Below, one piece after another: positions 63,634 to 64,000 of a stretch of 64,000 nucleotides of DNA. The notes under the pieces were generated by a model that saw only the letters and a program-made list of their open reading frames with translations, was not told the DNA's origin and did not search any database. Positions within the stretch are counted from its first letter, which is position 1. The number at the start of each line of letters is the position of its first letter. The stretch is from the NCBI RefSeq assembly GCF_028867705.1, contig NZ_CP066171.1, positions 744,001-808,000 on the forward strand, read 5' to 3'. The stretch is from Thermoleophilum album. GTDB lineage: Bacteria > Actinomycetota > Thermoleophilia > Solirubrobacterales > Thermoleophilaceae. The translations under genes were made by a program, and so were the position numbers.

Positions 63634-63663
63634 TTGACAGTTGTGCCGATGACTCCCTACAGT
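63634..63663 (+). promoter_or_regulatory. Sigma-70-type promoter before ftsZ
   Basis: TTGACA at 63634-63639 and TACAGT at 63658-63663 are 18 bases apart, a good housekeeping promoter. It lies about 140 bases before ftsZ in an AT-richer gap and would let ftsZ be expressed separately from the rest of the cluster. Confidence 0.65.
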
Positions 63664-63800
63664 GCGTGGATCGAAGGGCGCAGCGCCAGGCGTGGCGCGC
63701 GCTCGCCGAAGCGGCCGCAGCTCGGAGATCCGCGCGCAAGTCGAACCTTGGGGCCGAGCGCGGCGAAACGAGACGGGAAAGGGAACGGCAACCGGTAGAG

Positions 63801-64000
63801 ATGGAAAGCGGCATCGGCAGCGGTGCAGGCACCGGCAGCTACCTCGCTGTGATCAAGGTCGTCGGTGTCGGTGGGGGCGGTACCAACGCCGTGAACCGGA
63901 TGGTCGACGCGGGCTTGCGTGGCGTCGAGTTCATCGCCGCCAACACCGACGCCCAGGCGCTGCAGATGTGCGACGCCGACGTCAAGCTGCAGATCGGCGC
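63801..64000 (+). CDS. ftsZ: Cell division protein FtsZ (5' part only)
   Basis: The first 66 codons of ftsZ are in the window. After a short Gly/Ser-rich lead, [20 protein letters not shown] opens the GTP-binding domain, and [20 protein letters not shown] follows, which is the family's N-terminal signature. FtsZ is the tubulin-like GTPase that forms the division ring. The ATG at 63801 is preceded by a purine-rich GGTAGAG. It has its own promoter about 140 bases upstream. The rest lies beyond the window edge. Confidence 0.95.
   Translation, partial: MESGIGSGAGTGSYLAVIKVVGVGGGGTNAVNRMVDAGLRGVEFIAANTDAQALQMCDADVKLQIG

Noticed and set aside
63610-63798. 62-codon open frame between ftsQ and ftsZ
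   Set aside because: Arg/Ser-rich composition, no ribosome site, and it spans the likely ftsZ promoter.

Overview
The window is very GC-rich, uses many GTG and TTG starts, and packs genes with 1-14 base overlaps. It carries a complete division and cell-wall (dcw) cluster with a meso-diaminopimelate-type MurE. There are also a CmtR/CtpG-type metal module, an Rpf-like gene behind a c-di-AMP riboswitch, a Tad pilus cluster and a GlnR-like orphan regulator. This fits an actinobacterium, perhaps a deep-branching class such as Thermoleophilia; the class is an inference, since no rRNA is present.

Region 1 (1-17.6 kb) is ordinary chromosome. It opens with acyl-CoA metabolism (enoyl-CoA hydratase, acyl-CoA carboxylase carboxyltransferase, acetoacetyl-CoA synthetase). 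Six tRNA genes lie here (Leu x3, Trp, Gly, Pro) among small membrane proteins, a phosphotriesterase-family protein and a diguanylate cyclase. Next come a sugar-nucleotide epimerase and a metal-homeostasis block: a ZnuA-like lipoprotein behind a Fur/Zur box, a Fur-family repressor and superoxide dismutase. A nitrate transporter with an orphan OmpR-type regulator, a fatty-acid-hydroxylase-like protein and a two-gene exported/membrane pair with a palindromic operator follow.

Region 2 (17.6-24.9 kb) is accessory. It holds an unknown protein with an SQDCD motif, a cmtR-ctpG-type cadmium/lead module, a frameshifted DDE transposase with a zinc ribbon and an SSB-like acidic C-terminus, a divergent protein built of HNH-associated-type repeats, and a small orphan ORF. 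The regulator's start region is an exact 26-base duplication.

Region 3 (24.9-45 kb) begins with tRNA-Glu and a PAP2 phosphatase fused to a lipoprotein-like domain. It continues with GlpD, a dihydropteroate-synthase-like protein, a Rho paralogue with a degraded ATPase site, a thioesterase, a soluble two-component pair, CpaB, RpiA, Lon, a c-di-AMP riboswitch with its Rpf-like lytic transglycosylase, an M20 peptidase, an unknown protein and the Tad motor and platform genes (cpaF-tadB-tadC).

Region 4 (45-64 kb) is the dcw cluster: mraZ (with tandem MraZ boxes), rsmH, ftsL-like, ftsI, murE, murF, mraY, murD, ftsW, murG, a fused murC-murB, ftsQ and the start of ftsZ, which has its own promoter. 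Between ftsI and murE, on the opposite strand, sits a two-gene operon. It encodes a GAF protein with a degenerate GGDEF domain and a GspE-N/MshEN-like domain fused to a long coiled coil. This insertion, a possible link between nucleotide signalling or polarity and division, is the most interesting candidate system in the window.
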